A stretch of DNA of 64,000 nt from NCBI GenBank assembly GCA_024364735.1, contig JAGFNQ010000196.1, positions 283,747 through 347,746 on the forward strand, in the 5' to 3' direction. The stretch comes from Boesenbergia rotunda. Taxonomy: Eukaryota > Streptophyta > Magnoliopsida > Zingiberales > Zingiberaceae. A program made the position numbers and the translations under genes. The notes under the pieces were generated by a model. The model saw nothing but the letters and a program-made list of their open reading frames with translations, was not told the origin of the DNA and ran no database searches. Below, in pieces: positions 42,573 to 55,118 of this stretch (positions within the stretch are counted from its first letter, which is position 1; every line of letters begins with the position of its first letter).

Positions 42573-44535
42573 GGGCTCGACCCCTAAGGCTTCGACATCA
42601 CTTTTTCCAACGCCTCCAAGCTCTTCGTTCAAGTGCTCTGCTCTGGCAAACTCCATTCTTGACATTCTAGCGCCGACGACGACCCTCTGCTCCGAAGTAC
42701 GATCCACACGGGCGTCGGTAACGAAGAGTACATTTGTTTATTTACTGTAATAATATTGTAATAATTTCTGTAAACTTTTGCGCTACTATAGAATTGTCCG
42801 CAGTAAACGGTCAAGGACCGTGGGCCTTGGAGTAGGAGCTGAACGCGACTCCGAACCAAGTAAAACTACTTGAGTTCTGTGTGTGTGTTTTGTTTAAATT
42901 CCGCTGCGTACTTTCTCTTTTCAATCCAAAACATTTTCACAATATTCACCCCCCCTATCGTGTTTACTCGATCCAACAGATCTTAGTATAATTCAATCAA
43001 TACTTGATGAGTTAATTTTGAAACAAATGAAATTCAATTAGTATTGACCCGATTGTTGTTTTGGTGTTGACACCGATTTATGTTTGGTTGAGTAAATTCG
43101 GCTTAAGTCCTGGTCGGGGACTGTGACTGAAATCCCAGTGAGTGAAGCTGGGTCTTGGTGAGTGAAGCCGGGTGACTGAAATCCCGGTGAGTGAAGCCGG
43201 GTCTTGGTGAGTGAAGCCAGGTGACGGAAATCCCGGTGAGTGAAGCTGGGTCTTAGCGAGTGAAGCTAGGTGAATGAAATCCGGTGAGTGAAGCCGGGTC
43301 CTGGTGAGTGAAGCCGGGTCCTGGTGAGTGAAGCCGGGTCCTGGTGAGTGAAGCCAGGTGACGGAAATCCCCGTGAGTGAAGCTGGGTCCTGGTGAGTGA
43401 AGCCACGTGATGGAAACCCCGGTGAGTGAAGCCGGGTCCTAGCGAGTTAAGCTAGGTGAATGAAATCCCGGTGAGTGAACGGGTCCTAGTGAGTGAAGCT
43501 AGGTGACCAAAACCCTGGTAAGTGAAGCCAAGTCCTAGTGAGTGAAGCTAGGTTGAATGAAGTCCCGGTGAGTGAAGCTGGGCATGGAGTCTTGGTCCGG
43601 GGGACTGAACATAAGTCAGAGAAGGCTAGGGAGCCTGTTCTATGGACTTAGGGTTGAATTGGTCGGAGCTGGATCGGTCTGGAGACCGATCAAGGAGTTG
43701 GCACTAACTCCTAGTTGTGGATTAGTCTGGTGACCGATCCAGAGAAGTCTGATCGTTCTGGTAAACGATCAGGGAGAGAACAGATGGTTTCTGTTTGGTT
43801 TCTGATCGTTCTGGCGAACGATCAGCTTCTGGAGAGAAGTCTTGATAGGTCAGTGTGACCGATCAAAGGCTTCTTGGACCGATCAGAATGGGTCCTGATC
43901 ATGTTGGGACCGGGTGCATGTTGACAAAGATACGGGTTCGTAAAATTTTAAATTTTTACGTGCAGCGGAAGAATTAGCATAAAATAATTTCTCAAATTAT
44001 TTTAACCACGTATCTAGCATGCAACCTTATGATGTGTGGACATGATCATAAATTAAAATATTTGCAGAAAAGTAAACTAATTTACTTAGTACCTCGCGTA
44101 ACTCGAAGTAAGGGACGAGATCCAACCGTAGCGTCCCTTGGAAGCTCCGCCTCTATTCGCGTCCACGCCGAGTTCTCTTCGGGATGACTTCGCAAAGCCA
44201 CGAGTTTTGTGTCGACGAGAACTACTAGATTCTCCAAAGACACAACTAGAAAATCAAGAGAGAAGGATGGAAACTAACCACCAAGTAACGGAATCAAAAT
44301 TCCGGGAAAGGAAGGAAGGAGTTGCGATCCGCTTCTTCTTCTTCTTCGGCACGAACTTGGTGGAGGAAACTCACGGGCACCCTAGGTGCTTGCGCCGACC
44401 CTAGGGGAGGAGAGAGAGCCGGCCCTAGAGAGAGAAAGGGCGCCAGCCCTAGAGAGAGAGAGTTAGAGAGAGAGAGAGGGAGAGAGTTAATCTCTTGATC
44501 AATCTATTAAGGAAATCAAGCCTAGCATTGGTTCC

Positions 44536-44543
44536 TTTATATA
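44536..44543 (-). promoter_or_regulatory. TATA box in the 3' LTR of the 10-kb element
   Basis: TATATAAA on the minus strand (CTATATAAAGGAAC context), identical at 52446-52453 and at 60484-60491 in the plus-strand relative. Confidence 0.6.
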
Positions 44544-45269
44544 GTAGCCTCTCCCTTGCCAAGTCTCCCATTTTAACGGAATTTTTCATAAGAAATTTAT
44601 CCTATAAATTTTCTTTATGAATCATTTCGTTTAAACCAAGTTTTATTATAACTAATATTATAATAAAACAAATACATCTCTCCTTTTATTATGGAATAAA
44701 TTTTACAAGAAATTTATAAATTTTCTTATTATGGAAAAATCAATTCATAATTGATTTTATAAAATTAAAATAAACCATTCCATGGATCATTTTAATTCCC
44801 ATAAAAAGAATAAATTTCTATAAATTTATTTATATAAATTTCTTTTATACAAATTTATTTATCCATAATTTATAAAACAAATCGCGCTAGATTTATTTTA
44901 TTAATTAAACCAAATAAATTAGTTTTTCCCCAATATTGTGGCCGGCCAAACCAAAGAGGGTTGGGACCCTCTTTGGCCGGCCAAACCGAGCCGAACCCAT
45001 CGCGAATTAAACTCATTTAATTCGCCTAATAAGCCTTCAAAAGACTTAGCCATTTTAAACTTCCGTTGCGCCTCTGATTAACTCAGATTCGACTTATTTC
45101 TCTTGATCGGAAAATCTAATTTTCAACTCGTTTTAAATCCCTCGGATTACTCGTAGTGCGTGTGACTAAATAGGTTTTTGATTTATGTTGGCCGTCTATA
45201 ATCAACTAATCATAGAACGATCATGAGTGGCACCTAGTAGTACATCATAACCCCCAATTAATCGAAAGA

Positions 45270-45620
45270 TCAACGGTTGACCTCAGAAGTAATTCTGAAA
45301 CCCTTCAGCAGCTCTAATGAATCGTGCCCCATTCCCTTCACCATCTTATACCCACATGGTTCAGGACATGGTCTGTGTGTGTCAGTCCCCACTAGGCTGA
45401 CTACGTCACACCTAGCCCAAGTAGTGTCTTTCTCGTCCTTTGGATTTCTAATTACTCTCATGTATTTAAGAGACTCATACTCTAAACATGACATGCTCTG
45501 GCCAGAGGCTTTGAGTAACAATCCGACGATAGGCCTGGGTATACATCTCCTCGCAAGGAGTGGTGAATCCTTTGTAGGCTGTTCAAACATCTTCGGGCAC
45601 TTCGGCTTATACCCAATCAT
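45270..45620 (-). other. 116-codon open frame inside the LTR
   Basis: MIGYKPKCPKMFEQPTKDSP leads a frame that is also open in the other LTR at 53178-53528 with one visible amino-acid difference (Cys to Ser). In the third LTR (58840-61129, plus strand) the same frame meets a TAA near 59521. It lies upstream of the TATA box, and no protein family was recognised. Shared openness between the two LTRs is expected from their recent common origin, so this is weak evidence for a gene. Confidence 0.25.
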
Positions 45621-46167
45621 CCTGGGTCCACACCTCCTTGGAGATGCTTGCTTAAGATGTTAAAGTATAAGTCTCCATGACCAAGATGACTTGAACACCG
45701 CAAGTCAAAGGAACATCGCACTTAAGCTGCAGTAAGAACTTCACTGACATATCTATATAGATTACCATATGAAGTTTTACAGCTAGTCACTCCAATGAAC
45801 TAGTTCCCTTAACTAGCATCCATGTTTATCTCCGGACATCCCAATGTCACCAGCCAGTGAGAATCAGCTGATTAGAGAATAACCCATGCTAGTCTCAACA
45901 GAATTGATAGTGTCCGTTTTTATCAATTCATCGACTAGGGATATTTTCAATACTTCACAATTGCACATGTAGAGATAATCACTAGTTGTGATCTCATCAC
46001 AAATTCTCTTATGCTGTGAATTGTATTGCGGACATTCAGTAGATGAGTTTAAGATCCCAATCAAATACACAAACATGTATACTCAAATAGTGAATTTTCA
46101 TTTATTAAAATAAATGTTTACAATCATAAGGCGATTGCCTTAGGACACTTCTCTCATATCACTAACA

Positions 46168-46180
46168 AACTCCCACTTGG
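46168..46180 (-). other. Polypurine tract of the 10-kb element
   Basis: AACTCCCACTTGG on the plus strand is CCAAGTGGGAGTT on the element strand, adjacent to the 3' LTR. Confidence 0.9.
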
Positions 46181-46181
46181 C

Positions 46182-49100
46182 CTAATGCCAATCGCTACGG
46201 TATCCAATACCACAGGCTCTAACATGACCCTCAAACTTGCTCTGAGGCAAGGCCTTAGTTAAAGGATCCGCTAAATTCCTTTCAGTGGGAATTTTCTCAA
46301 TTTGTATATCATTCCTACTTATAATCTCTCTGATCAGATGATAGCGGCGAAGCACGTGTTTGGATCGCTGATGAGACCTTGGTTCCTTTGCTTGTGCAAT
46401 AGCTCCATTGTTGTCGCAGTAAACCGGCACTGCTTCATCAATGGTTGGAACCACACCAAGTTCGGAGACGAACTTCTTGATCCAGACTGCTTCCTTTGCT
46501 GCTTCCGAAGCTGCGATATATTCCGCTTCTGTGGTAGAATCCACTACGGTGTCTTGTTTGGAACTCTTCCAACTTATTGCGCCTCCATTCAAAGTAAATA
46601 CGTATCCAGACTGAGATTTGGAGTCATCCTTATCTGTCTGGAAACTGGCATCTGTATACCCACGTATTACCATATCTCCTTCTCCATATATTAGGAACAC
46701 ATCCTTAGTTCTTCTTAAGTACTTAAGGATTGTCTTGACAGCCACCCAATGATCCATACCTGGATCAGACTGGTATCTGCTTGTGACGCTCAGAGCATAC
46801 GATACATCGGGCCTAGTACATAACATACATGATAGATCCTATCGCGGATGCATAAGGAATCTTATTCATGCAAATCCTCTCGTCTTCTGTGCGCGGACAC
46901 ATAGACTTTGAAAGGTTGATCCCATGCCTGATGGGAAGGTAACCTTTCTTGGATTCCGACATGCTAAACCTTTTTAGCACTCGGTCTATATATGTAGACT
47001 GCGAAAGACCAAGCAACCGTTTTGATCTATCTCTATAGATTCTAATCCCAAGGATATAGGTTGCTTCTCCCAGGTCTTTCATGGAGAAAGTTTTGGACAA
47101 CCAAATTTTAACTGTCTGTAAAACTGATATATCGTTTCCTATAAGTAATATGTCATCGACATATAATACTAGGAATACGACTGCACTTCCACTAACCTTC
47201 TTCACAAGGTTTGTCAGGATTTTATGAGAAATTAAACTCTTTGATTGTCTCATCAAAATGGATGTTCCAGCTCCTGGATGCTTGCTTCAGTCCATATATG
47301 GATCGTCGAAGCTTGCATACTTTGGTTTTATCAACCGATGTGAAACCTTCAGGTTGTATCATGTATACATCCTCAAGCAGGTTTCCATTAAGGAAAGCTG
47401 TTTTCACATCCATTTGCCATATCTCATAATCATAATGAGCTGCTATGGCTAGGAGCATCCGAATGGATTTAAGCATAGCTACTGGCGAATAGGTTTCGTC
47501 ATAATCAATTCTTTGTTTCTGACGATATCCTTTTGCCACTAATCTAGCCTTAAAGGTAACAACATTACCTTCCATGTCGGTTTTCTTCTTGAAAACCCAC
47601 TTGCACCCTATGGGCTTAATCCCTTCAGGTGGGTTAACCAAGTCCCATACTTGATTTTCGTACATGGAATCCATTTCTGACTTCATGGCTTCAAGCCATT
47701 TGTCCCTTTCTGAACATTTCAGAACATCTTCATAACTGATAGGTTCGTCATCGCTTATGAGTAACACGTCGTTCGATTCACTTATGAGAAATCCATATCT
47801 CTCTGGAATATTGCGTGTCCTATCAGACCTACGAAGGGGTGGTGTTGTTTTAGGTTCAACTGATAGCTCATCATTATGAGTTATTGGTTGTGGCTCTAGA
47901 CTAGGTGTCTCTGTAATGTCTATTGGAGTTTCTTGAACTTCATCAAGTTCAATGCCACTCCCACTGTTTTCTTGTAAAAGAAATTCTTTTTCCAGAAATA
48001 CAGCATGCCTTGAAACAAACACCTTTTGTTCCAAGGGATGATAGAATTGGTAACCCTTCGTTTCCTTAGGGTATCCAATAAATAGACATTTATCAGACTT
48101 AGCATCCAATTTGTCTGATACAGTCCGCTTCACATAAGCAGGACAACCTCATATCTTAAGGTGAGTTAAGTGAGGTTTCTTACTATTCCATGTCTCATAT
48201 GGAGTAGTAGAGACTACCTTGGTCGGGACTCTGTTTAGCAAGTAAACAGCTGTCTTTAGTGCATAGCCCCAAAAGGATTTTGGAAGAGTTGCATGATTCA
48301 TCATCGACCTAACCATGTCCATTAAGGTTCGGTTGCGCCTCTCAGATACACCATTATGCTGTGGTGTATATGGCGGAGTCCATTGAGACAATATCACATT
48401 GTCCCTAAGATAATCTTGAAACTCTTGACTTAAGTATTCACCACCTCGATCGGATCGAAGTATCTTAATACTTTTGCCAAGCTGTTTCTCTACTTCATTT
48501 CTGAACTCTTTGAATTTCTCAAAAGCTTCAGATTTGTGTTTCATCAAGAACACATACCCGAATCGTGAGTGATCATCGATAAAGGTGATGAAGTAGCTAT
48601 AGCCTCCTTGTGCAAGAGTTGACATTGGTCCACATACATCAGTATGTATTAGACCAAGCAATTCTCCGACTGGATTACCTTTTCCAGAAAAGGGTAATTT
48701 GGTCATCTTGCCTTTTAAGCACGATTCGCATGTATCAAATGAACCGGGTTCAAATGATTCCAGAATTCCACATCGGTGTAATTTGGTCATGCGTTTCTTA
48801 CTTACATGGCCAAGACGACAATGCCATGTGTAGGAGTCTATTCGATTATCTATTCGAGCACGTTTGTTGCTAACTTCGATATTGAAAACGTCATTGGATA
48901 AATCTAACGTGTAGATACCATTGCACAAAGTTCCATTCCCATAAAGAACGTCATTTAAAGTTATGTAACAACAATTGTTACTAAAAGTTAAATGATAACC
49001 CTTTTCATTCAAACATGAAATAGATACAATGTTCTTTATTAACGAAGGAACAAAATAACAATTATCCAATTCTAAGACACGTCCAGTGGGGAGCTTTAGC

Positions 49101-50095
49101 AAATATGTTCCGATGGCAACAGCAGCAATCTTTGCTCCATTTCCAACTCGCAAATTCGCTTCTCCTTTGACGAGTCTTCTTCTATTCCTTAGCCCCTGTA
49201 TGTCATTACATATATGTGAGCTGCACCCAGTATCAAGTACCCAGGTATTTGAGGAAATAGAGTGACATTCAATAACGAAGATACCTGAAGAGGATGGGGC
49301 ATCGGATGCCTTATTCTTCAAGGACTCAAGATAAACCTTGCAGTTTCTTCGCCAGTGACCCTCCTTGCCACAATGATGGCAAGTTCCTTTTGGTTTCTTT
49401 TCAGTCTTTTTGGCCTTTTTCTTCTTCCCTTTATTCTGTTCTTTGGCCTTCCTCTTAGAACCTTTCTTCGAGGAACCAACTAACAGTACCGTCTTTTGAT
49501 CCGGCTTTACAGAAGGCTCCACAGTCTTCAGCAGGTTGAGCAACTCAGGAATGGTAGTCTCTAGTTTGTTCATCCGATAGTTCATCACAAATTGTGAATA
49601 ACTTTTGGGCAAACAACTCAGAATTAAGTCAATACTTAGTTCATGATCCATTGCAAAACCGAGTGTACTCAGTCGCTCAATGTACCCCAACATCTTTAAC
49701 ACAAACTGCGAGGCAGAAGTGCCTTCCTGCATCTTAGTGGTGAAGAGGAGTCTGGAGACTTCGAACCTTTCGGATCTCGCCTGCTCTTCAAACAACTCAT
49801 GAAGATGGAAGATGATGGTATAAGCATCCATATGCTCATGCTGCTTTTGCAGCTCAGGTATCATAGAGGCTAGCATGATGCAACTCGCAAGTTCAGAATC
49901 GGTCACATGTTTCTGATAGGCCATTAGCTGGTCTGGAGTTGCACCTTCTGGAGGATGGTTGGGAAGTTGATCTTCAAGGACATATGCAAGCTTCTCTGCC
50001 TTGAGGACTATCCTCAGGTTTCGAAGCCAGTCCATGAAGTTTGGCCCAGTCAGTTTATTGGTGTCCAAAATGGAACGCAAGTTTAGAGAAGACAT
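46182..50095 (-). pseudogene. Copia gag-pol polyprotein with all domains, frame-broken
   Basis: Starts at ATG 50095. First frame, 648 codons: UBN2-like gag (residues 1-200), a lysine-rich stretch, CCHC knuckle CHHCGKEGHWRRNC (239-252), protease WVLDTG (285-290), the HHCC zinc motif of the pre-integrase (425-459), and an integrase core with D486, D549 and E585 (D-35-E spacing). It stops at TGA 48151-48149 where a tryptophan is expected, then reads on in the same frame (to 47222) into reverse transcriptase, including QVWDLVNPPEGIKPIGCKWVF and WQMDVKTAFLNG. Small indels at about 47225-47170 shift the frame before the YVDDILL catalytic motif (47256-46813), and another near 46820 precedes the RNase H part (46826-46182: DASFQTD, STTEAEY, CDNNGA). 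It replicates the element by reverse transcription and integration; this copy needs help from another. Confidence 0.93.
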
Positions 50096-51798
50096 GATCG
50101 AGTGATTAACCTAGAAATACAAATTGAGCTTATGTGAGAAGAATGATAAAGAATGTATCAATATACATTAATTAAAAATCCTATTTATTTTTCAAATTGA
50201 ATAACCCTTTTTATCAATTCGGGAGATTGTAGGAACATCTCCAAATAGGTTGATATCCAACCATAGATAAGAACAACCATGGCTGTGGCCATCAAGTTAT
50301 TCTTAGCTATGAAGGTAGGTAATTATACCGATTACATATCACATATATGTAACTATCACTTTATGCTATCAACTAATTGAATGTTTGCATAAATCATTGG
50401 GTTGTTAACTCATTAACAAGTATGCGACATTATACATAGCACCCAATTGCACATCTCTTTGCATCGACCTTGGCTGTGGCACAACAAATCGATGCTCCAA
50501 GCTTAAGGCTGACCCATTAATCAAGAAATAGTTTTAATATGGTTGGAGCTCATTCAACCGTTTAGTCAGGCTTGGATGTGTCCAACAACCAAAACTAAGG
50601 ATTGACCTCTGACTCCAACTATATTATTCGTAAACTAATTCTATGGTTTGAACATGTTGAGGTTCAAGCCGGGCATGGATGTGTCCATCAACCCAAACGA
50701 GAAACAAAACTCCGATTCTAACCATATTAATGGAAGGTGTTGGCCTTAATATTTTGTAAGGGGTTTTGGGTCTCATCCTTTCTTTTCTAAGCACATTCAT
50801 GACATATAATTATGTCATGACTAACGATTTCCTTAATAAAGTATGTATGTGACTTAATTTATCAAGTCCCATGAATTGAATTAGGAACCGGATTTCCTAA
50901 TTCTAATTTCATATTTTATTAAAGGAATTGTTTTGGGAAACAATTTCCTAAATTGTCATAATCAATTTCGGAAATAATATGTTTAAGACTTTGATTTCTC
51001 TAAATCAAATCTTATTAAATTAAGAGACAATTCCCTTAATTCAACCACATATTATTTTCATGAAAATCTCATTTAAGAAACTCTATAGGAAACCATTTTC
51101 CTAATTAATTTTGGAGACAACAATATGTAAGAGCATCACCTCTTAAATCATATTTTATTCATGGATTTAATTAATTACAACAAATCGTTTTCTAAGGGTG
51201 GCTCCCCGAGGCTCAGATACCCAAAGAAAAGTAATTTGTCGTAAATCCAATTTGGTCCGCTTCGAAGCGTAACCAAATTAAACATGACAATTTCATTTAA
51301 AATTGGGAAATTAAATTACAACAACTAACTTTAAATTGGACGGCTCCCCGAGGCTCAATCCAAAATAAAGAATTTTGTTGTCAATTTAAAAAACCAATTC
51401 AAATTTAATTGTCAATTAATTGTCCATAAATTTGTCTAGACTTTCTTGAAAGAAAGTGCCCAAAATTGCGAGATTTCATAATAGGTTTTCAGAATAATTG
51501 TAAGTTTCTGGTACAAAGAAAACTTACATATTTCCAAAATTGGAAAATTTCTAAAATAGAAAATTTCCAAAATTGGAAAGTTTCCAAAGATGGGAAGTTT
51601 TCACAATTATCATAAAATTTCAGAAACTAGGATATTTCAAACGTTTGCGAAATTTCATGAGGATTTCCAAACTTTGAAATTCCTAAATCTAAAACTTATA
51701 ATAATTGGAAAATTTCCATAATTGAAAATTTTTCCAAAATTGAGATTATGACAAAGTTTTCCGCAAAACAATTATATGATTATGTCGAACACTAACCG
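50096..51798 (-). other. Untranslated leader of the 10-kb element
   Basis: 1.7 kb between the primer site and gag. The exact 16-mer TGAGCCTCGGGGAGCC (minus strand) occurs at 51215-51200 and 51357-51342. A TTTCCAAAATTGGAAA-type repeat zone lies at about 51530-51740. An imperfect duplication around GGTTGTTGGACACATCCAAGC and GATGGACACATCCATGCCCG lies at about 50570-50700. The layout is shared with 61144-62839. Confidence 0.75.
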
Positions 51799-51810
51799 GC
51801 TCTGATACCA
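51799..51810 (-). other. Primer binding site of the 10-kb element
   Basis: TGGTATCAGAGC on the minus strand, one base after the 5' LTR. Confidence 0.9.
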
Positions 51811-52445
51811 CTGTTGGGACCGGGTGCATGTTGACAAGGATACGGGTTCGTAAAATTTTAAATTTTTACGTGCAGCGGAAGAATTAGCATAAAATAATTT
51901 CTCAAATTATTTTAACCACGTATCTAGCATGCAACCTTATGATGTGTGGACATGATCATAAATTAAAATATTTGTGGAAAAGTAAACTAATTTACTTAGT
52001 ACCTCGCGTAACTCGAAGTAAGGGACGAGATCCAACCGTAGCGTCCCTTGGAAGCTCCGCCTCTATTCGCGTCCACGCCGAGTTCTCTTCGGGATGACTT
52101 CGCAAAGCCACGAGTTTTGTGTCGACGAGAACTACTAGATTCTCCAAAGACACAACTAGAAAATCAAGAGAGAAGGATGGAAACTAACCACCAAGTAACA
52201 GAATCAAAATTCCGGGAAAGGAAGGAAGGAGTTGCGATCCGCTTCTTCTTCTTCTTCGGCACGAACTTGGTGGAGGAAACTCACGGGCACCCTAGGTGCT
52301 TGCGCCGGCCCTAGGGGAGGAGAGAGAGCCGGCCCTAGAGAGAGAAAGGGCGCCGGCCCTAGAGAGAGAGAGAGTTAGAGAGAGAGAGGGAGAGAGTTAA
52401 TCTCTTGATCAATCTATTAAGGAAATCAAGCCTAGCCTTGGTTCC

Positions 52446-52453
52446 TTTATATA
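52446..52453 (-). promoter_or_regulatory. TATA box of the 5' LTR (10-kb element)
   Basis: TATATAAA on the minus strand. As this is the 5' LTR, it is the likely promoter for the element transcript. Confidence 0.6.
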
Positions 52454-53177
52454 GTAGCCTCTCCCTTGCCAAGTCTCCCCTTTAACGGAATTTTTCATAA
52501 GAAATTTATCCTATAAATTTTCTTTATGAATCATTCCGTTTAAACCAAGTTTTATTATAACTAATTTTATAATAAAACAAATACATCTCTCCTTTTATTA
52601 TGGAATAAATTTTACAAGAAATTTATATATTTTCTTATTATGGAAAAATCAATTCATAATTGATTTTATAAAATTAAAATAAACCATTCCATGGATCATT
52701 TTAATTCCCATAAAAAGAATAAATTTCTATAAATTTCTTTATATAAATTTCTTTTATACAAATTTATTTATCCATAATTTATAAAACAAATCGCTTAGAT
52801 TTATTTTATTAATTAAACCAAATAAATTGGTTTTTCCCCAATATTGTGGCCGGCCAAACCAAAGAGGGTTGGCACCCTCTTTGGCCGGCCAAACCGAGCC
52901 GAACCCATCGCGAATTAAACTCATTTAATTCGCCCAATAAGCCTTCAAAAGACTTAGCCATTTTAAGCTTCCGTTGCGCCTCTGATTAACTCAGATTCGA
53001 CTTATTTCTCTTGATCGGAAAATCCAATTTTCAACTCGTTTTAAATCCCTCGGATTACTCGTAGTGCGTGTGACTAAATAGGTTTTCGATTTATGTTGGC
53101 CGTCTATAATCAACTAATCATAGAACGATCATGAGTGGCACCTAGTAGTACATCATGCCCCCCAATTAATCGAAAGA

Positions 53178-53528
53178 TCAACGGTTGACCTCAGAAGTAA
53201 TTCTGAAACCCTTCAGCAGCTCTAATGAATCGTGCCCCATTCCCTTCACCATCTTATACCCACTTGGTTCAGGACATGGTCTGTGTGTGTCAGTCCCCAC
53301 TAGGCTGACTACGTCACACCTAGCCCAAGTAGTGTCTTTCTCGTCCTTTGGATTTCTAATTACTCTCATGTATTTAAGAGACTCATACTCTAAACATGAC
53401 ATGCTCTGGCCAGAGGCTTTGAGTAACAATCCGACGATAGGCCTGGGTATACATCTCCTCGCAAGGAGTGGTGAATCCTTTGTAGGCTGTTCAAACATCT
53501 TCGGGCACTTCGGCTTATACCCAATCAT
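53178..53528 (-). other. 116-codon open frame inside the 5' LTR
   Basis: Counterpart of the frame at 45270-45620, differing by Ser for Cys in the segment PEPSGYKMVKGM. It lies in U3 upstream of the TATA box, so the element's own promoter would not transcribe it from this LTR. Confidence 0.25.
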
Positions 53529-55118
53529 CCTGGGTCCACACCTCCTTGGAGATGCTTGCTTAAGATGTTAAAGTATAAGTCTCCATGACCAAGATGACTT
53601 GAACACCGCAAGTCAAAGGAACATCGCACTTAAGCTGCAGTAAGAACTTCACTGACATATCTATATAGATTACCATATGAAGTTTTACAGCTAGTCACTC
53701 CAATGAACTAGTTCCCTTAACTAGCATCCATGTTTATCTCCGGACATCCCAATGTCACCAGCCAGTGAGAATCAGCTGATTAGAGAATAACCCATGCTAG
53801 TCTCAACAGAATTGATAGTGTCCGTTTTTATCAATTCATCGACTAGGGATATTTTCAATACTTCACAATTGCACATGTAGAGATAATCACTAGTTGTGAT
53901 CTCATCACAAATTCTCTTAAGCTGTGAATTGTATTGCGGACATTCAGTAGATGAGTTTAAGATCCCAATCAAATACACAAATATGTATACTCAAATAGTG
54001 AATTTTCATTTATTAAAATAAATGTTTACAATCATACGGCGATTGCCTTAGGACACTTCTCTCATATCACTAACAGATCAGTCCAGGAGTGACCTGATCG
54101 GTCTGGTGACCGATCAGGCGCGTTGGCTGAGTAGAAGCTGATGGTTCTACCTTCAGCTGATGGATCGGTCAAGGTGACCGATCCCCAATACTTGATTAGT
54201 CAGTGTGACCGATCAGAGAGTCACTAGATCGATCAGGAGGTGACCTGATCGATCAGGACCTTCACTGATCGGTCTGGTGACCGATCAGTGTCTGAACTTT
54301 AATTTGAAACCGTTATCAGAATGCTCTGATTTCGCTCTGAATCTTTCTAATATCTGCTGATTTCTTTGTGATATGCTTTGCTAAGCCTCTGATGAGTGTG
54401 CAAGTGAGACAGGGATGATATAAACCAAGGAGAAGAGTCAATGGCGACTTTCACCGTGGCAGGTTTGTATGTATTCTATTTCCAGGTTACAACGGCTTCT
54501 GGCATGGGCTGGTGATTGTCTGATGAAGCTGGCGACTAACCTGAGGCTCAGCTGAAGTTGTTTCAGTGGACTGAGCCCAGTAGAGGTCAGTGGGTCAGGC
54601 TATGGATCAGAGGTTGCAGACGCGCCGAGTGAGCAGAATCTGGGAAGCAGAGGAGTGGGGGAAGAATAGACAGGAAAACAAGCAAGTGTTGTGGTTGTGG
54701 GTTTCGCTGTTGTGTTGTGCTCTCTGTGTAGCTTGTATCTTGAGCGTTCCTATTAGATTTGTGTGAGCGTTCCTCTCGTGATCTCCTGTACTCAATCTCA
54801 TATCATCTTGAGACGATTGTGGAGAGGTTTCTCCACTGAGAAGGAGACTCAATTCTATCCGGAAGTTCCGGGGCTTGATCTGCCGAGGATCAAGGGATCA
54901 CCCACCTCACGGGCACGCCAAGGAGTAGGGGCAAGTTATCCCCGAACCTTGTACATCCTCGTGTTAGCGCTGGTTTGGTTTGTTCTTCATTTCTGTATCT
55001 GTTTTTGTTTCTGTATTGTTTCCACTGCTGCTAACCTGATCGCAGAAAAGTTCAAAGAGGCGAATATTTCTGTGTCTGGCTATTCACACCCCCCACTCTA
55101 GCCATCCAAGATCCAACA

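Larger units (their letters stand above)
41398..42978 (+). mobile_element. Solo LTR of a copia family with a 51-bp minisatellite
   Basis: Begins TATTGGTGCAGGAAGCACC (the usual TG is TA here) and ends CTCGATCCAACA. Flanks AATCT and GATCT agree at four of five bases. It matches the LTR at 56967-58214 in inverted orientation (TTGGTGC-GGAAGCACC, TTGATATTGGCAAAGG-type blocks, ACACTAGGCAAGAAGT). Contains the minisatellite 41524-41985, repeated CCCGGGCGCCC motifs (42265-42550) and a TATA box. No interior remains. Confidence 0.75.
43902..46167 (-). repeat. 3' LTR of the 10-kb copia element
   Basis: TGTTGGGACC to ATCACTAACA on the plus strand. Includes a GA-rich microsatellite (about 44405-44478) and a TATA box on the minus strand at 44543-44536. 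Confidence 0.95.
43902..54075 (-). mobile_element. Ty1/copia element, 10.2 kb, minus strand, nearly intact structure
   Basis: LTRs at 43902-46167 and 51812-54075 (2266 and 2264 bp) are almost identical by eye. Flanks GATCA (43897-43901 and 54076-54080) form a perfect target duplication. Reading on the minus strand: 5' LTR, initiator-Met primer site, a 1.7-kb leader, gag, protease, integrase, reverse transcriptase, RNase H, purine tract, 3' LTR. A few stops and frameshifts break gag-pol. LTR similarity indicates a young insertion. Confidence 0.95.
51812..54075 (-). repeat. 5' LTR of the 10-kb copia element
   Basis: 2264 bp, matching 43902-46167 with only scattered single-base differences and a few small indels, for example in the GA microsatellite (about 52320-52397). 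Confidence 0.95.
43044..55118 (+). mobile_element. Copia LTR (family of 25066-31176), solo or truncated, split by a 10-kb insertion
   Basis: 43044-43901 and 54081-55118 join into one LTR of about 1.9 kb carrying the GTGAGTGAAG minisatellite (43131-43582), the palindrome cluster and the end GATCCAACA. The first 14 or so bases (TGTTGATGCAG) are replaced by unrelated sequence, and no target duplication is seen, so the left end is truncated or rearranged. No interior is attached. Confidence 0.75.

Noticed and set aside
45277..45663. 128-codon plus-strand frame in the LTR, repeated at 53185-53571
   Set aside because: It is antisense to the element and overlaps the equally unsupported minus-strand frame. 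It is open only because the LTR is duplicated.
47170..47222. Programmed frameshift in the copia pol gene
   Set aside because: More than one indel is needed to restore the frame and there is no clear slippery site. Decay is the simpler reading.
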